A stretch of 62,093 nucleotides of DNA from Longimicrobium sp. (GTDB lineage: Bacteria; Gemmatimonadota; Gemmatimonadetes; Longimicrobiales; Longimicrobiaceae). Location: assembly GCF_036388275.1 (NCBI RefSeq), contig NZ_DASVSF010000007.1:1-62093 (forward strand), written 5' to 3'. Positions 32,208-41,037 of this stretch are shown piece by piece (positions within the stretch are counted from its first letter, which is position 1; every line of letters begins with the position of its first letter). A model generated the notes under the pieces. The model did no database searches. It saw only the letters and a program-made list of their open reading frames with translations, and was not told the origin of the DNA. Position numbers and translations under genes: made by a program.

Positions 32208-32765
32208 GGCGATTGCTGTCGACGAATATAACGGAAACGCATCGCAGGCTGCCAGCGGGACGACGCAGAGTCAGGAGTCTTGTTCCCGGAGGCAGCATGG
32301 GAAGTGAGTGCCCGCCTGCACGGGCGAATGAATTCGCTGCAACGACCACACGAAGTCTGCCTTCGCAGACTGGCCTGCTGGGATGTGAGTTGCAACCTGT
32401 GGCGCGCCCGGAGCCTGGTGCAGTTCTCCCCCTCTCCCGCTTGCGGGAGAGGGGGCCGGGGGGAGAGGGCAGCCGGGGCACGCGCCGGACCTCCCGAAGC
32501 GCATCAAGCCATGCAAGCGGTCCTTGCCCACACATCGGCACAACGGACGCGCACTACACTGGCTCCCTTCCCCCGCGGCTGTTTGCGGGGGAAGGGCTGG
32601 GGATGGGGGGCGGCCGCGGAATGGGCCGGGGCCAAGCTTACGGGTGGGACCTCGGCAGCGGCGAGGGATGATGTGCGGGCCAGTGTGGTGCGCCTGGGCC
32701 TCAGGAGACAGCCGGGTGAGCACCCGCCGTTGCCGCCGCCGCCTCTGCGCGTGTAACCTTCCCGC
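32208..32765. repeat. 558-bp intergenic block of modules A, C, B and a D fragment
   Basis: 32310-32400 is A (CGGGCGAATGAATTCGCTGC, GAAGTCTGCCTTCGCAGACT). 32420-32476 is C (CCCCCTCTCCCGCTTGCGGG, then GGGGAGAGGGCAGCCGG). 32562-32620 is B in reverse (CTCCCTTCCCCCGC, GGGGGAAGGGCTGGGGATGG). 32683-32716 is a D remnant (TGCGCCTGGGCCTCAGGAGACAG). The A+C pair recurs, reversed, at 61841-62008. No gene. Confidence 0.75.
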
Positions 32766-33485
32766 ATGAAAACCGCACTCGTCACCGGCGGCGCAGTCCG
32801 CATCGGCCGCGAAATCTCTTCCGCGCTCGCCGGGCGCGGATACCGGCTCGTCATCCATTACAACTCGTCCGCGCGGCCCGCGGAGAAGCTGCGCGACGAG
32901 ATCGTGGCGGGCGGTGGGGAGGCGGCCATCATCGGAGCGGACCTGTCGAACGATGCGGAGGTGCGGCGGCTGGCAAGCGAGGCCGTTGATGCGTTCGGCG
33001 GCATCGACCTGCTCGTCAACAACGCATCCGTGTTCCCGTCCGAGCGTCTGGAGCAGACCAGCGAAGAGCTCTGGGACCACACGCTCGCCGTCAACCTGAA
33101 GGCGCCCTTCTTCCTCATCCGGCACCTCGCGCCCACCCTTCGCGAACGGAAGGGCACCGTCATCAACCTCGCGGACCTCGCGGGGATGCAGGCGTGGGCC
33201 GCCTACGCCGCCCACGCGGTGTCGAAAGCGGGGCTCATTCACCTGACGAAGGTAGCCGCGCGAAACCTTGCGCCCGACGTTCGCGTAAACGCCATTGCGC
33301 CCGGCACCGTGCTGCCGCCGGAACACCTCACCGAGGCAGAGATCGCGGAGCTGGCGCGGCGCGCGCCGCTGCAGCGCAACGGATCGCCGCAAGACGTGGT
33401 GCGCGCATTGTTGTATCTTGTGGAGGCGGACTTCGTTACCGGCGAAACGCTGGTCGTCGACGGCGGGCGGCTGCTGCGCGGCTGA
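32766..33485 (+). CDS. SDR-family pteridine-reductase-like protein with altered active site
   Basis: 239 residues. Rossmann start MKTALVTGGAVRIGREISSALA: the TGG..RIG form of the glycine motif is that of pteridine reductases (FolM/PTR1-like) rather than FabG. LLVNNASVFP supplies the NNAG-like motif; NLADLAGMQAWAAYAAHAVSKAGLIHLT is the catalytic region; RVNAIAPGTVLPPE follows. In the usual Y-x-x-x-K site the tyrosine position is His (H-A-V-S-K), confirmed at the codon level (CAC). Reduction of a pterin with NADPH is the family expectation; the His substitution makes the mechanism uncertain. It ends about 115 nt before the PBP gene. Confidence 0.82.
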   Translation: MKTALVTGGAVRIGREISSALAGRGYRLVIHYNSSARPAEKLRDEIVAGGGEAAIIGADLSNDAEVRRLASEAVDAFGGIDLLVNNASVFPSERLEQTSEELWDHTLAVNLKAPFFLIRHLAPTLRERKGTVINLADLAGMQAWAAYAAHAVSKAGLIHLTKVAARNLAPDVRVNAIAPGTVLPPEHLTEAEIAELARRAPLQRNGSPQDVVRALLYLVEADFVTGETLVVDGGRLLRG

Positions 33486-33600
33486 GTCTCCACCCGTCGA
33501 CGGAAACCGGAGCAGCGGCGGACTCGGAACACCACCCGTCCCGCGCCGGTACACAGCTGGACCTCCTGGCAGACTCTCCATCCCGTTTTCCCCGAGCCAG

Positions 33601-35796
33601 ATGGCACGCAAGACCACCCGGCCCCGTGCCGCCACCCGCGGCGGACGCTCACGGCTGCGCACCACCGTTCGCGTCCTGCTGGTCGTGCTGGCCGTCGGCG
33701 CGGCGGCGGGCGTGGGCGCGCTGGCGTGGCTGTGGCCCCGCTGCTCGGGCGCGGACTGCCCATCGGTCGTGGCGCTGCGTGACTACGCGCCCCCGCAGGC
33801 CACGCGTGTGTACGACGGCCGTGGCCAGCTGGTGGCCCATCTTGCCCCCGAGCGCCGCATCGTGGTGCCGCTGGAGCGCATTCCCGCCCACGTGTCGGGC
33901 GCCTTCCTGGCCGTGGAAGACAAGCGTTTCTATCGCCACAAGGGCGTGGACTGGCGCCGTGCGTTCGGCGCCATGGCCCGTAACGTCCGCTCGCTCAGCT
34001 GGAGCCAGGGCTTCAGCACCGTCACCATGCAGCTGGCGCGGAACGTCTTTCCCCAGCACCTGAAGCGCGAAAAGACGCTGCGGCGCAAGCTGTGGGAGAT
34101 CACTTTGGCGCGGAAGATCGAGGGCGAGTTCTCCAAGGACGAGATCCTGGAGATGTACCTGAGCCAGATCTACCTGAGCGCCGGTCTCTATGGGGTGGAA
34201 GCGGCGTCGCAGGGGTACTTCGGCAAGTCGGCGACGAAGCTGACCAACGCCCAGGCCGCCATGTTGGCCGCCATCCCGCGCAACCCGTCGTTCTACGATC
34301 CCCGCCGCAACCCCGACGCGGTGCGCAGCCGCCGCGACCTGGTGCTGGGGATGATGGCATCATCCGGCGTGATCTCGCGCGAAGAGGCGCAGGCCGCCAT
34401 CGCCGAGCCGCTGGGCCTGGCCCCGCCGCCCGAGGCCCGCGGTCGTGCGCCGTACTTCGTCGCCGCGGTGCGCCGCGAGCTTCGCGAGCGCTTCGGCACC
34501 GACGCCGACCAGGCGGGCTACCGCGTGTACACCTCGCTCGACCCGGCCCTGCAGTCCGCCGCCGAGCAGGCGCTTGTCGCGCAGATCCGCGCGGTGGAGC
34601 GCGGAGCCCACGGCCGCTTCCGCGGTGCATCCTGCGGCGGGGGCAAGCCGGCCAACCCCGGCGCGTGCCTGCAGGGGATGTTCGTGGCGATGGACCCCGA
34701 TAACGGCAACGTGCTGGCCCTGGTGGGCGGCCGCGACTACGCGCTCAGCCAGTTCGACCGCGCCACGCAGGCGCGCCGGCAGGCGGGTTCGGCCTTCAAG
34801 CCCATTGTGTACTCCGCGGCGCTGGCGAAGGGCATTCCCATCACCGAGCCGCTGGTGGGTCCGGGTGCCACGGATTCCACGGGCGGCTACTATCCCGCCG
34901 ACCACATCTCCGACTCGCTCACGATGGACATGCGCGGGGCGCTGCGCACCTCGTCCAACCGCGCGGCGGTGGTCCTGGGGCAGAAGGTGGGCGCCACGCG
35001 CGTGGTGCAGGCCGCGCACGACATGGGCATCACGACGGAGATCAAGCCGTATCCGTCTACCTTCCTGGGCGCGGCCTCGGTGATCCCCATCGAGCTCGTG
35101 GCCGCCTATGCCCCGTTCGCCAACGGCGGCGCCGCGGTGAAGCCCCGGCTCATCCAGCGGGTGGTGGATTCCAATGGCCGCGTGGTGTGGGAGGCCAAGT
35201 CGGCCAAGCGCTACGTGATGTCGCCTGGGGTGGCCTACCTGACCACCTCGCTGATGCGCGACGTGGTGGACCGGGGCACGGGATCGGGCGTGCGGACGGC
35301 GGGGCTGCCGTACACCATCGCCGCCGCGGGGAAGACGGGAACGACGAACGATGCGGCGGACGTGTGGTTCGTGGGTGCCACTCCCGACGTGGTGGCGGGC
35401 GTGTGGCTGGGCTTCGACCGTCCCGCGCGCATCCTGGCCAACGCGTCGGGCGGCGGACTGGCGGCGCCGGTGTGGGGCAAGGTGATGGCGTCGTATTACC
35501 AGCGGCACGGCGCGCCCACCGCGTGGACGCCGCCCTCGGACCTTACGAGCGTGCAGATCGACCGCTCAACGGGCCGCCTGGCGACCGGCGGATGCCCCGG
35601 CGAGCAGGTGGCGACGGAGTACTTCCTTCCCGGCACCGAGCCGACGGAGCAATGCCCGCTGCACCCGGACGACTTCGGCGGCTGGTTCGGCCGCACGATG
35701 CGCGGCGTGGGCGACTGGCTGGGCATCGGCGGCGACCCCAAGCAGGCGCTCCCGCCCAAGCCCCGAGCCCGCGATCCGCTGTCCGGCACGCATTAG
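33601..35796 (+). CDS. Class A penicillin-binding protein (PBP1-type)
   Basis: 731 residues; polymerises and cross-links peptidoglycan. Basic cytoplasmic tail 1-23, one membrane helix about 24-46. GT51 glycosyltransferase about 65-260: catalytic glutamate E106 in AVEDKRFYRHKGVDWRR, then GFSTVTMQLARNVF and RKIEGEFSKDEILEMYLSQIYL. Transpeptidase about 355-650: S397-x-x-K in AGSAFKP, S-S-N at about 451, KTGTTND near 574. The C-terminal region has GCPGE and a proline-rich end. All active-site motifs are intact. Start ATG 33601 is set by the membrane anchor. Confidence 0.95.
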   Translation: MARKTTRPRAATRGGRSRLRTTVRVLLVVLAVGAAAGVGALAWLWPRCSGADCPSVVALRDYAPPQATRVYDGRGQLVAHLAPERRIVVPLERIPAHVSGAFLAVEDKRFYRHKGVDWRRAFGAMARNVRSLSWSQGFSTVTMQLARNVFPQHLKREKTLRRKLWEITLARKIEGEFSKDEILEMYLSQIYLSAGLYGVEAASQGYFGKSATKLTNAQAAMLAAIPRNPSFYDPRRNPDAVRSRRDLVLGMMASSGVISREEAQAAIAEPLGLAPPPEARGRAPYFVAAVRRELRERFGTDADQAGYRVYTSLDPALQSAAEQALVAQIRAVERGAHGRFRGASCGGGKPANPGACLQGMFVAMDPDNGNVLALVGGRDYALSQFDRATQARRQAGSAFKPIVYSAALAKGIPITEPLVGPGATDSTGGYYPADHISDSLTMDMRGALRTSSNRAAVVLGQKVGATRVVQAAHDMGITTEIKPYPSTFLGAASVIPIELVAAYAPFANGGAAVKPRLIQRVVDSNGRVVWEAKSAKRYVMSPGVAYLTTSLMRDVVDRGTGSGVRTAGLPYTIAAAGKTGTTNDAADVWFVGATPDVVAGVWLGFDRPARILANASGGGLAAPVWGKVMASYYQRHGAPTAWTPPSDLTSVQIDRSTGRLATGGCPGEQVATEYFLPGTEPTEQCPLHPDDFGGWFGRTMRGVGDWLGIGGDPKQALPPKPRARDPLSGTH

Positions 35797-35901
35797 ACTG
35801 AACGGGTGGATTCGGGTCGGCGAATCGGAACGGTGGATGAACGCGGGACTTGGGATTATGTTGAAGCACGCGAGTCGTCCCGATCGGACCGTTCTCGCTG
35901 C

Positions 35902-35984
35902 GCCTGGGTGGTGAAATCGGCAAACACAGCAGACTTAAAATCTGCCGGGCTACGCCCTTACGGGTTCGAGTCCCGTCCCAGGCA
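35902..35984 (+). tRNA. tRNA-Leu (TAA)
   Basis: Acceptor GCCTGGG pairs with CCCAGGC, discriminator A. Anticodon stem GCAGA/TCTGC with loop CTTAAAA gives TAA at 35936-35938. Long variable arm (CGGGCTACGCCCTTA) as in class II tRNAs, T arm CGGGTTCGAGTCCCG. No encoded CCA. Confidence 0.95.
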
Positions 35985-35995
35985 TTCACGGACAT

Positions 35996-36030
35996 GCGCA
36001 AACCCCGGAGCCCCGCTCCGGGGTTTGCGC
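35996..36030 (+). terminator. Terminator after tRNA-Leu
   Basis: 15-bp perfect stem GCGCAAACCCCGGAG / CTCCGGGGTTTGCGC around a 5-nt loop, 11 nt after tRNA-Leu. It ends in GTTTATG, so partly T-rich. Confidence 0.75.
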
Positions 36031-36043
36031 GTTTATGCCACGC

Positions 36044-36081
36044 TTGTCCTTGCACCGAGCCTAAAGTACAATGTATGATAC
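36044..36081 (+). promoter_or_regulatory. Promoter and possible operator of the hipBA-type operon
   Basis: TTGTCC (36044-36049), 17 nt, TACAAT (36067-36072), 42 nt before the HipB-like ATG. Directly downstream is the palindrome GTATGATAC (36073-36081), and GATAC recurs at 36100. HipB proteins repress their own operon through short palindromes, so this overlap is where I would expect binding. Confidence 0.5.
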
Positions 36082-36114
36082 GGAGAGGCCCTATCACGTT
36101 CGATACACAAGGCT

Positions 36115-36447
36115 ATGAAGTCCGGAGTGTTCGACCTGATGCCGACGCGTCTGCGGCGTTCGCTGGAGAAGCTCGGACGGGATATCTCACTCGCGCGGCG
36201 CAAGCGCGGTCTCACCATCGCCATGATGGCCGAGCGCATCGGCGTGGCGAGGGGTACGTACCTGCGGGTGGAGAAGGGTGACGCGACGGTGGCGATCGGC
36301 ACGTATGCGATGGCACTGTTCGTTCTCGGATTGGGATCGCCGTTCGAAGACGTCGCCGACGCACGGCACGACGAGCATGGGTTGATGCTCGACGCCGAGC
36401 GCGTTCCCAAGCGCGTTCGCGTTTCCCGGAAGGTCCGGGCGTTGTGA
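36115..36447 (+). CDS. hipB: HipB-like XRE-family antitoxin/repressor
   Basis: 110 residues. Helix-turn-helix of XRE type at about 20-75: LGRDISLARRKRGLTIAMMAERIGVARGTYLRVEKGDATVAIGTYAMALFVLGLG. The basic C-terminal tail (PKRVRVSRKVRAL) could contact the kinase partner. It overlaps the downstream hipA-like gene by 4 nt, the standard hipB-hipA order. In the family the protein binds operators and neutralises HipA. Start ATG 36115 has AAGG upstream; a second ATG nine codons on is also possible. Confidence 0.82.
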   Translation: MKSGVFDLMPTRLRRSLEKLGRDISLARRKRGLTIAMMAERIGVARGTYLRVEKGDATVAIGTYAMALFVLGLGSPFEDVADARHDEHGLMLDAERVPKRVRVSRKVRAL

Positions 36448-37730
36448 CGCGCACGATCGACGTGTGCCTGGGCGACTCTGGCCGCCTGATCGGGCTCCTG
36501 CGCTACAACCAGGAGGGGCCGCGGGAGAGTGCCTCGTTCGAGTACCATCCCGAGTGGCTGGCGGCTGCGGACCGCTTCAGCCTGGAGCCCGGGCTCCGGC
36601 TGGTCGCGGGTCCGCAGTTCCATCGCAAGTCGAAGGAGGGTTCCGTCTTCCACGCCGCCATCGCGGACACCGAACCAGATGGGTGGGCCCGCCGCGTCAT
36701 CTTGCGCGACCACGCCAAGAGGCGGGAACAGGCCCGCCGCGGCGGGAACGACGTGCCCCCGATTGCGGGGTCGCTGGACTTTCTCCTGGCGGTCGACGAT
36801 GCCAGCCGGATCGGCGCGCTCAGGTTTCGCGATGAAGAGGGCGTTTTCCGCCGGGCCCCGGAGCCGGGCGGGCGCGGGGTGCCGCCCCTGGTGGAGTTGC
36901 GGGATCTTTTGGCCGCGACACGCGCGGTAGAGACGAACACGGAGTCGGCCGCGGACCTCGCGTACCTGCGGGGCCGCGGAACGTCGTTGGGTGGCATGCG
37001 TCCGAAGTGCACCGTAGTCGACGATGCCGGCCACCTCTCCATCGGCAAGTTCCCGAGCGTGCACGACGAACGAGCGGTCACTAAAGGAGAGGTGCTGGCG
37101 ATGCAGCTTGCCGAGCGCGCCGGCATCCGCGCCGCACACACGAGGCTGGTTACCAGCGCCGGAGTTCCCGTAGCGCTGGTTCGGCGCTTCGATCGCATGG
37201 ATGGCGGCCGGATCATGTACGTCTCGGCGGCGACCATGCTGGGGGTTGAGCCTGACGATCCGAGCGACCACACCTATGCGGAGATCGCCGATGCTCTTCG
37301 AATGTACGGCGCCGAGCCGCGTGCAGACGTGGAAGAACTCTGGCGTCGGATCGCCTTTTCGATCTTGATCACCAACGTCGACGATCACCTGCACAACCAT
37401 GGATTCCTCCACGTAGACCGCGGCAAGTGGCGCTTGGCACCCGCGTTCGACGTGAACCCGTTCCCGGACCGGCAGCGCGAGTTGAAGACGTGGATCACGG
37501 AAGAGACTGGCCCCGGCGCCACGATCGAAGCTCTACTGGACTCCGCTTCGTATTTTCAGGTCGGTCCAAGCCGCGCGAGAGAGATCCTCGGCGAGGTCGA
37601 GCGCGCGGTGAATAGTTGGCGGGAGCATGGAAGGGCATTGGGAATGGATGCCGCTGAACTCGGTGAGTTCGCTGAAGCGTTCGAGCACCCGGAGCGCGGG
37701 AATGCGCGCCGGGCCGTCAGCCGTGCGTAG
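36444..37730 (+). CDS. hipA: HipA-family serine/threonine kinase toxin
   Basis: 428 residues, GTG start overlapping hipB (GTGA). HipA N-terminal subdomain 1-100 (VCLGDSGRLIGLLRYNQ, SFEYHPEWL). The kinase has the glycine/ATP loop in RGTSLGGMRPKCTVVDD, substrate-positioning IGKFPSVHDERAVTKGEVLAMQLAERAGI, the catalytic N-x-D-D-H in NVDDHLHNHGFL and the metal-binding DVNP in APAFDVNPFPD. In E. coli HipA phosphorylates glutamyl-tRNA synthetase and induces dormancy. All catalytic motifs look intact, so this is probably an active toxin held by the HipB-like partner. Confidence 0.88.
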   Translation: MTRTIDVCLGDSGRLIGLLRYNQEGPRESASFEYHPEWLAAADRFSLEPGLRLVAGPQFHRKSKEGSVFHAAIADTEPDGWARRVILRDHAKRREQARRGGNDVPPIAGSLDFLLAVDDASRIGALRFRDEEGVFRRAPEPGGRGVPPLVELRDLLAATRAVETNTESAADLAYLRGRGTSLGGMRPKCTVVDDAGHLSIGKFPSVHDERAVTKGEVLAMQLAERAGIRAAHTRLVTSAGVPVALVRRFDRMDGGRIMYVSAATMLGVEPDDPSDHTYAEIADALRMYGAEPRADVEELWRRIAFSILITNVDDHLHNHGFLHVDRGKWRLAPAFDVNPFPDRQRELKTWITEETGPGATIEALLDSASYFQVGPSRAREILGEVERAVNSWREHGRALGMDAAELGEFAEAFEHPERGNARRAVSRA

Positions 37731-38078
37731 CCCGTCCCGACTAGCGAGCGACGATTTGCACAGGATCGCCGGATACGCTCTTAGTGTTCCATGTATCGAT
37801 AACGTCCGGTGATTATGATCCATATATGGAATGTAACCAGTGAAACGACGGCGGCTGGAGCGCGCCGTCAAACGTGGTGCGAAAGATGCCCCTGAGTTCG
37901 TGTCGTGACAGTTGACCGTAGTCTGCTCCCGGCCATCCAGGGGTGGTGGCACAGGAAGCGATGGCTATCGCCGCGGCAGACGGTCCCTTGCGGCGGGGGG
38001 CGGGCGGGGGCAGGATTCCAATGGCGCCCCGGCATCGCGCGGGACGCACACGGGCCGGGAACCATCGACGGACGGCGG
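37731..38078. other. 348-bp intergenic region with an AT-rich inverted repeat
   Basis: Directly after hipA the sequence becomes unusually AT-rich. TTCCATGTAT (37787-37796) and ATATATGGAA (37822-37831) are inverted (9 of 10 match) around a 25-nt loop, which could be a terminator-like stem or the edge of acquired DNA carrying hipBA. From about 37850 the composition returns to normal. No gene is supportable. Confidence 0.5.
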
Positions 38079-38951
38079 ATGAGCGAGAACGGGTTTGGAG
38101 CGGCGGGGCACGAAACGGCCGAGGCGCTGGTGGCCGAGGTGGAGGCGCTGGGCGAGCAGGATCGCTGGCACGAGGCTCACCAGCTTCTGGCCGATGAGCT
38201 GGAGTCGCACGCCGACGATCCCCGCGTGCTGTGCTGGATGGGGATCGCCGCGCAGCGCCTGGGCGAGGAAGGCGAGGCGTACGACATGTTCCGCCGCACG
38301 CTGGAACTGCAGCCGGAAGACCCGTTCGTCCTGGCCGTCGCCGGCACCGCCGTCGCCGCGCTGGACGACCCCGCGGGTGAGGGGGCGCTGCGCATGGCCG
38401 CACTCACTGCGCCCGACTTTCCCTTCGCGCGCCAGGCGTACGGGGCCTACCTGTCTCGCGAGGGGCTGTTCGACGAGGCGCTGGTGGAGCTGGAGGCCGC
38501 CCGCAGGCTGGCGCCCGACGACGCGGCCATCCACATGGAGCTCGGCATCGCTCTTCTCCTGGCCCGGAAGACCAGCGAGGGGCTTGACGCGCTGGAAGAA
38601 GCGCTGTCGCACGCGCCCGACGACAGCTGGTTACGCGCCCTGTTCGGCCTGTCGCTGGCGGACGCGGGACGCGGCGAGGAGAGCGCCGAGCAGCTTCACC
38701 AGGCGGCCGGGGAGCGCCACGAAGACGTCGAGGTGCAGCTGCTGGCCGCGCTGGCGATGGGCGCGCAGGGGTGGGAAGACCCTGCGTGGGAAGCCTTCGC
38801 CCGGGCCGAGGGCGCGGCCGACAGCGCCGACCGCGAGCTGCTGGCCGAGGTGGAGGACCGGCTGACGGCCGGCGCCGACGAAGCGGAGCAGTTCCTGCGA
38901 GCCGACCTGGGACCCACACTCCTTCGCGAGCGCCTTCTGCAGCGGACCTGA
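38079..38951 (+). CDS. Tetratricopeptide-repeat protein
   Basis: 290 residues from ATG 38079. Tandem TPR-like helix pairs of about 34 residues: VEALGEQDRWHEAHQLLADELESHADDPRVLCWMGIAAQRLGEEGEAYDMFRRTLELQPEDPFV, REGLFDEALVELEAARRLAPDDAAIHMELGIALLLARKTSEGLDALEEALSHAPDDSW and on to ESAEQLHQAAGE. Very acidic, no signal peptide. A protein-interaction scaffold in the cytoplasm. It ends 4 nt before the YdcF-like gene, so they form an operon; the client is unknown. Confidence 0.85.
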   Translation: MSENGFGAAGHETAEALVAEVEALGEQDRWHEAHQLLADELESHADDPRVLCWMGIAAQRLGEEGEAYDMFRRTLELQPEDPFVLAVAGTAVAALDDPAGEGALRMAALTAPDFPFARQAYGAYLSREGLFDEALVELEAARRLAPDDAAIHMELGIALLLARKTSEGLDALEEALSHAPDDSWLRALFGLSLADAGRGEESAEQLHQAAGERHEDVEVQLLAALAMGAQGWEDPAWEAFARAEGAADSADRELLAEVEDRLTAGADEAEQFLRADLGPTLLRERLLQRT

Positions 38952-38955
38952 CCTC

Positions 38956-39627
38956 GTGACCCACTCCGATCCCCACGCCCCTCCGCCCGTCGCGCCGGGG
39001 GACCGCGCGCCGGCCCCCCCGCGCCGGCGCGACCCGTGGCCCGTGCGCATCGTCCGCGGGCTGGTGAAGCTGGCGATCTTCATGGTTGCCTGCTGGGCGC
39101 TCACCGTGGCCGCCATCCACCTGTATGGGCGTCGCAACGAGGCGCAAAAGGCGGATGCCATCGTGGTGCTGGGCGCGGCCCAGTACGACGGCCGCCCCTC
39201 GCCCGTGCTGCAGGCGCGGCTGGACCACGCCATCTCGCTGTATGAAAAGGGAATCGCGCCGCGGATGATCATGACGGGCGGGCAGGCCCCGGGCGACACC
39301 GTCAGCGAGGGCGAGGTGGGCCGGCGCTACGCCATGCGGCGCGGCGTTCCCGGCAACGCCATCCTGGTGGAGAAGTCGGGGATGACGACGCTGGAATCCA
39401 TGCAGTCCGTCTCCGAATTGATGGGCAACCGCAAGATGGACACGGCCGTGCTGGTGAGCGACCCCTTCCACATGCTGCGGCTGAAGCTGCTGGCGCGGCT
39501 GGTGGGCTTCCGCGGATACACCTCGCCCACGCTCACCAGCCCCATCTCCGAGAGCCGCAGCGTGGAGCGCAAGCACCTGATCCGCGAAAGCTTCAGCCTG
39601 CCGTTCGCGCTGCTGCAGGCGCTGTGA
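38956..39627 (+). CDS. YdcF-like DUF218 membrane protein
   Basis: 223 residues, GTG start 38956. The proline-rich cytoplasmic N-terminus is followed by one membrane helix (about 36-58, LVKLAIFMVACWALTVAAIHLY). DUF218 domain: KADAIVVLGAAQYDGRPSPVLQARLDHAISLYEKGIAPRMIMTGGQAPGDTVSEGEVGRRYAMRRGVP, ILVEKSGMTTLESMQSV and VLVSDPFHMLRLKLLARLVGF. DUF218 proteins (YdcF, SanA, ElyC) act on the cell envelope or nucleotide-like ligands; ElyC and SanA matter for envelope integrity. Translationally close to the TPR gene. Confidence 0.85.
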   Translation: MTHSDPHAPPPVAPGDRAPAPPRRRDPWPVRIVRGLVKLAIFMVACWALTVAAIHLYGRRNEAQKADAIVVLGAAQYDGRPSPVLQARLDHAISLYEKGIAPRMIMTGGQAPGDTVSEGEVGRRYAMRRGVPGNAILVEKSGMTTLESMQSVSELMGNRKMDTAVLVSDPFHMLRLKLLARLVGFRGYTSPTLTSPISESRSVERKHLIRESFSLPFALLQAL

Positions 39628-39634
39628 ACTTCGG

Positions 39635-39755
39635 CAACCACGGTAACTACGGTCGGGACGGTCACCACGGGATGCGCCGCGATGGGCTCTTCGTGCTCCC
39701 GCCCCGGTCACCGCAGTTGCCGTTTTTACCGTTCTTACCGTCTTTCCCGTAGTTA
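39635..39755. repeat. Inverted pair of 9-nt tandem repeat arrays
   Basis: Left array 39635-39670: four 9-nt units CAACCACGG, TAACTACGG, TCGGGACGG, TCACCACGG. Right array 39711-39755: five units on the other strand CCGCAGTTG, CCGTTTTTA, CCGTTCTTA, CCGTCTTTC, CCGTAGTTA. The two arrays are mutual reverse complements in consensus (TAACTACGG), so the intergenic RNA can fold into a long hairpin. It fills the gap between the YdcF-like and M16 genes. Confidence 0.75.
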
Positions 39756-39759
39756 CCCG

Positions 39760-41037
39760 ATGCAGATCCCCATCGAACGATACACGCTCGGCAACGGCCT
39801 GCGGGTAGTGCTTTCCGCAGACCATTCCCTTCCCGTGGTGACGGTGAACTTCTGGTACAACGTCGGCAGCCGGAACGAGCGGCCGGGGCGCACCGGGCTG
39901 GCGCACCTGTTCGAGCACATGATGTTCCAGGGCTCGCAGAACGTTCCCGACACGCAGCACATGCAGATGGTGGAGCGCGTGGGCGGGTCCATCAACGCCA
40001 GCACCTGGCTGGACCGCACCACCTACTACACCACGGTCCCCGCCAGCCACCTGGAGCTGGCGCTGTGGCTGGACAGCGACCGGATGGGCTTCTTCCTCCC
40101 CGCGCTCACCCAGGAAAAGTTCGACAACCAGCGCGAGGTGGTGAAGAACGAGCGCCGCCAGCGCATGGACAACGCGCCGTACGGCGACTGGGACGAGCGG
40201 ATGCAGCGGCTGGTGTTTCCGCCCGACCACCCGTACCACCACTCGGTCATGGGCAGCATGGAAGACCTGGACGCGACCAGCCTGGACGACGTCGCCGACT
40301 TCTTCCGCACCTTCTACGCGCCAGACAACGCCGTGCTCACCCTGTGCGGCGACTTCGACCGCGACACGGCGCGGTCGCTGATCGAGCGCTACTTCGGGCC
40401 CATCCCCCGGGGCCCCGGGCTCCCGCCGCTCCCCGGCACGCCCGGCGTCAGCCCCCTGCAGCTGGGCCGCGAGATCCGCGAAACGGTGGCGCAGGCCGTG
40501 GCCGCGGCACGCGTGTACCTGGGATACCGCATTCCCCCGTACGGCACCCCCGACTACTACGCCGCCGACGTGCTTTCCGAGCTGCTGGCGGGCGGCAAGT
40601 CGGCCCGGCTGTACCGCTCTCTCGTACGCGAGCGGCGGCTGGCCAGCGCCATCACCGCCATGGTGTTTCCCGTGGTCACCGGCGCGTCGTTGTTCGTCAT
40701 GCGCGGCAGCGTGCTGCCGGGCCAGCCGCCCGGGCCGGTGGAGCAGGCGCTGCTGGAGGAGCTGGGCACGCTGGGACGGGAAGGCCCGACGGACCGCGAG
40801 ATGGAACGGGCCGTCACCGGACTGGAGGCGCGGCACCTCCTCGGCCTGCAGAAGACCAGCGAGCGGGCGGACGCCCTGTCCATGCTGGAAACCTACTTCG
40901 GCGACCCGGGGCTGATCGAAACCGAGCTGGACCGCTACCGCGCCGTCACCGCCGCCGACGTGCGCCGCTTCGTAAACGAGTACCTTTCCGGGGAGAGCCG
41001 CGTGGTGCTGACGTACGTTCCCCAGGAGGCCGCGTGA
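39760..41037 (+). CDS. M16 zinc peptidase (catalytic subunit type)
   Basis: 425 residues. The inverted zinc motif H-x-x-E-H is in TGLAHLFEHMMFQGS (about 49-53), and the downstream third-ligand glutamate lies in FDNQREVVKNERRQRMDN. The second half is the usual inactive M16_C domain (FYAPDNAVLTLCGDFD to RLASAITAMVFPV). No signal peptide is evident, so cytoplasmic or exported by other means. Its stop overlaps the GTG of the next gene, a non-catalytic M16 paralogue, matching the known two-subunit arrangement of many bacterial M16 peptidases. Confidence 0.92.
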   Translation: MQIPIERYTLGNGLRVVLSADHSLPVVTVNFWYNVGSRNERPGRTGLAHLFEHMMFQGSQNVPDTQHMQMVERVGGSINASTWLDRTTYYTTVPASHLELALWLDSDRMGFFLPALTQEKFDNQREVVKNERRQRMDNAPYGDWDERMQRLVFPPDHPYHHSVMGSMEDLDATSLDDVADFFRTFYAPDNAVLTLCGDFDRDTARSLIERYFGPIPRGPGLPPLPGTPGVSPLQLGREIRETVAQAVAAARVYLGYRIPPYGTPDYYAADVLSELLAGGKSARLYRSLVRERRLASAITAMVFPVVTGASLFVMRGSVLPGQPPGPVEQALLEELGTLGREGPTDREMERAVTGLEARHLLGLQKTSERADALSMLETYFGDPGLIETELDRYRAVTAADVRRFVNEYLSGESRVVLTYVPQEAA

